DNA of 64,000 nt. Source: Macropodus opercularis. Lineage: Eukaryota; Chordata; Actinopteri; Anabantiformes; Osphronemidae. This document shows, piece by piece, positions 61,276 to 64,000 of the stretch (the stretch's first letter is position 1; each line of letters starts with the position of its first letter). Location of the stretch: contig CM061100.1 in the NCBI GenBank assembly GCA_030770545.1, forward strand, positions 11,462,501 to 11,526,500. The letters are read 5' to 3'. The notes beneath the pieces are model-generated. The model saw only the letters and a program-made list of their open reading frames with translations. It was not told where the DNA came from and made no database searches. The position numbers and the translations under genes are program-made.

Positions 61276-61833
61276 TGGCTCTGTCCCTTTACAGTCTCAT
61301 CTTCATTCATATAGCACTGTTCTTGAGAAAAAGTTGCCCTCTGGGGTGTGTGTGTGTGTGTGTGTGTGTCTATGACTAGCTTAGACGATAGCTTTTTTTA
61401 AACGTACACACGCCCTTAAACTACAGCGTTAGTAGCTTATAATGGAATACTTTTTGCGCACGGTTTTCTATTGATTTGAAATCCAAACTCTTAAAAGTTT
61501 TCCCATTCCCTACGGTCTCCCATGGAGAGTTGACATACCTGCCTGTAATGAAACCAGTCAAATGTCGTTTATCGCGAACGAAACTGATTTATGCCGTCAT
61601 ACTCAAACCCACACGTCTCACACAGACTGGGCAACTCGCGCTGCCTAAATATGGACAACGCCGTCCTCGTGCACATCCACAGGGAAAAAAACGGTGGGGC
61701 TTGTGCTGCTGCCATTCCATCCTCGCTCTCTCCACGAGCCGCTCAGACTTATCCTCACGGGCGTCCCAGTCCGCTGCCTCTGAGTGTCCACATAACACAC
61801 TTGCCCTGCTGCCGAGAACACAGCTGAACAACC
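61276..61833 (+). promoter_or_regulatory. tpm2: tln1-tpm2 intergenic segment, probable tpm2 promoter and 5' UTR
   Basis: Only about 560 bases separate the last tln1 polyadenylation signal from the tpm2 ATG, so the tpm2 promoter must lie here or within the tln1 3' UTR. The segment contains a GT microsatellite (61346-61369), a CArG-like element CCTAAATATGG at 61644-61654 (seven A/T instead of six), and a CAGCTG E-box at about 61821-61826. CpG content rises from about 61560 toward the ATG. No clear TATA box was identified. Confidence 0.45.
61346..61369. repeat. GT dinucleotide repeat between tln1 and tpm2
   Basis: About 12 GT units, 80 bases after the last tln1 polyadenylation signal. Confidence 0.95.
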
Positions 61834-63487
61834 ATGGAGGCTATAAAGAAGAAGATGCAGATGTTGAAGTTGGATAAGGAGAACGCCATAGACCGGGCGG
61901 AGCAGGCAGAAGTGGACAAGAAAGGAGCAGAGGACAAATGCAAACAGGTACAGAAAGTGACACGTCTCATCACCTCCACAAGTAGAGGGCGCGGAAGGTC
62001 ATGGCGTGGGTTGGGCTAAACGCTTATATGTTTGGTAACATCAAATTTGTATTGTGCATAATGGCGCGCTGAAAAATATCCAATCACTAAGCCGTTTGGA
62101 AAAAACATACAACATAAAAACAAAGACAAAAGTTTAAACAGCGCTTTTCTTCAATACAGTTCGAGCTTTAGACTGTTTAGTTTGATAAAGTGTATACATT
62201 GTATTTAATCCTATATAAAATGCGATAATATTTATTGGCATTCATCTAATTTGCAAGCAGATTTTTACAGGTGAAAATAAAAATGTATAATAAATTAAAA
62301 TATGCACAAAGTGCTGTGTTGTGAAACCTAGTATAGAACATCAGCAGAGGCCACATCTTCTACTTAAATTAATTAATTGAATTTAAAGTATTACCAAAAT
62401 TGAGAAAATCTTTGTGGAATGATATGTATTCAATTCTATTATATTCATTTTTTCCTAACTAATGGATTAAACATACACAGAATAAACACATGACATGCAC
62501 AATGTATTAGATATTAAATTATACTCTGACGTTATCTGTCGGTCCTTCTTTAGCAGCTCAAACAAAGCTATAAAACCACCTTGATACAATACACAACAAC
62601 AATATTTGAATGTCTGGCTTTTACATTCTTTATATCTTGAAATAGGTCTATTAGATTTCATGAAAGCAGTGAAGTCACAATGGTTGTTTTTGGTATGACA
62701 CAGCATCCCTTTACTTCGTTTATTTTGAGTATAGATAAACAATTATATGATCTCAAATAGTGTTTAATAAGTAATAATAAAAAGTAATAAATAAAAATCA
62801 GTGAGAACTGAAATTACCTTTGGTTGGATTTTCATATTATGTTTGCAGAATTGTTGTCATTTGTTTGTACATGTATTTATATAGGTTTAAATTTAGTTTT
62901 TCCTGTTGAATCGTGGAAGGTACTGTATAGAGTGGAGCAGCCCCCAGTAAAAAAGGGCTGCCAGCTCATTCCATTGGGCGTGACTGCAGAGGTGTGGTCC
63001 AGGTTTGTTGACATTGTTTTTAGTTTGTTACAGAGAAAGCTGTTTTGGTTTAGTGCAACACCCTCTTAAGTAAATGTAAGTTTATTTAACCTAAAATGTG
63101 ACCAACATAGTTGACCTTAACACAGTTTCTGATTTTATGACCAAACCTGTTTTCTTAGATCCTAATGGACCCATTATGTTTGGTTTAGGCATTCACCCTC
63201 TAATAAGAGGCCAAAATCCCAGTAGTCATCAGACCTGTCATTTCATGTTATGATATGTTGGTCCAATTAATTTTTAGTTTAAATACTTTGACTAGGGCGT
63301 AACTATAAAAGATGAGCTAACATTTTCTTTTTCAATTTGTGTCTGGGCATTTGGCTTATAGTTGGAAGAAGAGCTGCTGGGTCTGCAGAAGAAGCTGAAA
63401 GGAGTAGAAGATGAGTTGGACAAGTATTCTGAGTCACTGAAGGATGCTCAAGAAAAACTTGAGCAGGCAGAGAAAAAGGCAACAGAT
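61834..63487 (+). CDS. tpm2: Tropomyosin (beta, tpm2), first two coding exons; 3' end beyond window
   Basis: Tropomyosin is a coiled-coil dimer that lies along actin filaments and, with troponin, gates myosin access in muscle. Exon 1 (61834-61947, 38 codons) starts MEAIKKKMQMLKLDKENAID, the long-isoform exon 1a. Exon 2 (63362-63487, 42 codons, residues 39-80) reads LEEELLGLQKKLKGVEDELD and ends EQAEKKATD before a GTAAGT donor. Both lengths equal the canonical tropomyosin exons, and the heptad pattern is unbroken. Exon 2 resembles TPM2 more than the alternative TPM1 exons, and the position directly downstream of tln1 matches the human TLN1-TPM2 order. The remaining exons must lie past 64000. 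A tpm1 or tpm4 paralogue is possible but less likely. Confidence 0.9.
61948..63361 (+). other. tpm2: tpm2 intron 1, nothing recognised
   Basis: GT-AG intron between the two tropomyosin exons (GTACAG donor, CTTATAG acceptor). AT-rich, with no coding exon and no recognised repeat. Confidence 0.85.
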
Positions 63488-64000
63488 GTAAGTGAGGGGG
63501 GCATAATACTGTCATCATAAGTCCACATTAATGTCACAGAAATGCAGCTGTTATGTTGTGAGTTTGTGTTGTTGTCATTTGTTGTGACATTTTTTATATA
63601 ATCACCATTCAGATAGTTTTCTTCAGGTGTAGCATAGAGTTGTTTAATTTGAGTTATTATTGTTGGCATCAACAGTGTTAAAAAGCACAGATTTAACAAA
63701 GGGCACACAGCCTAGTGTAGCTCCTTAGCTCAAACTAAAAATACTGTAGATTACCATAGTAACCATAAAGAGTACAACAACAAGCTGGTGTTATGATTAC
63801 TCAAAATGGCAGGTTTTCTGTGCGAAGTTGTAAGACTGACTAACAATTTCCACATGCAACTGGTCTTGTTCTAGCTACAGCTGCACACATACAAAATGAC
63901 AGCCAAGACAACAGGTACACACAGATGAGACATAAATGTACAGATTTGGGAAGTACAAACACAATTATTTAATTTCAGCAAATGTAAAAGTATTTAAGGA
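63488..64000 (+). other. tpm2: tpm2 intron 2, left part only
   Basis: Begins with a GTAAGT donor after the codon for D80 and runs off the window. I see no tropomyosin exon 3 and no recognised repeat in it. Confidence 0.8.

Noticed and set aside
1..64000. CRISPR arrays, bacterial operons, tRNA or rRNA genes, or a new defence-type system
   Set aside because: The window is clearly vertebrate chromosomal DNA. No direct-repeat arrays with spacers and no RNA-gene sequence were seen.

Overview
This window is vertebrate nuclear DNA, most likely from a ray-finned (teleost) fish. It is AT-rich and dominated by introns, and it carries typical fish repeats (Tc1-like and hAT DNA transposons, L2- and Rex/RTE-like LINEs, a Ty3/gypsy LTR) plus an old retrovirus-like Gag remnant. 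Two real protein-coding genes are visible, both on the + strand: the complete coding region of talin-1 (tln1, 55 coding exons, 21007-59960) and the first two coding exons of a muscle-type tropomyosin (tpm2, from 61834, running off the right edge). TLN1 followed by TPM2 in the same orientation is also the human arrangement, so this is a conserved linkage. I found no bacterial-type system, CRISPR array, tRNA or rRNA, and no convincing new gene system.

Layout. 1-10.2 kb holds no host gene I can recognise and is a graveyard of broken mobile elements: LINE fragments, a gypsy integrase relic, a proline-rich minisatellite region with a 3' LTR, a Tc1 relic, an L1-type fragment, a long antisense L2-like LINE and an RTE-like tail. 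At 10.2-10.6 kb a GC-richer stretch with two CACGTG boxes is the likely tln1 promoter and untranslated first exon. 10.6-21 kb is intron 1, with two perfect CArG (SRF) boxes. From 21007 to 59960 the 55 coding exons splice in frame to 2541 codons plus a stop, the same length as I recall for human talin-1. Diagnostic residues fall at their expected positions (L325, W359, the Q433-Q434 calpain site, T144/T150). The larger introns hold nested transposons, including a hAT element with a perfect 8-bp target duplication inside a Tc1 relic. 59961 to about 61275 is the tln1 3' UTR with two AATAAA signals. tpm2 starts less than 600 bases later.

How the genes relate. Talin links integrin tails and membrane lipid to actin and vinculin. 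Tropomyosin coats actin filaments in muscle. Both families belong to the SRF/MRTF-responsive cytoskeletal programme, and the CArG or CArG-like motifs in tln1 intron 1 and just upstream of tpm2 fit that, though chance matches are possible. The most notable sequence oddities are a GC-AG intron in the talin head, a duplication with a 20-bp-arm palindrome in a rod intron, a stop codon that overlaps a perfect splice-donor consensus, and splice acceptors fed by GT or G runs instead of a pyrimidine tract.
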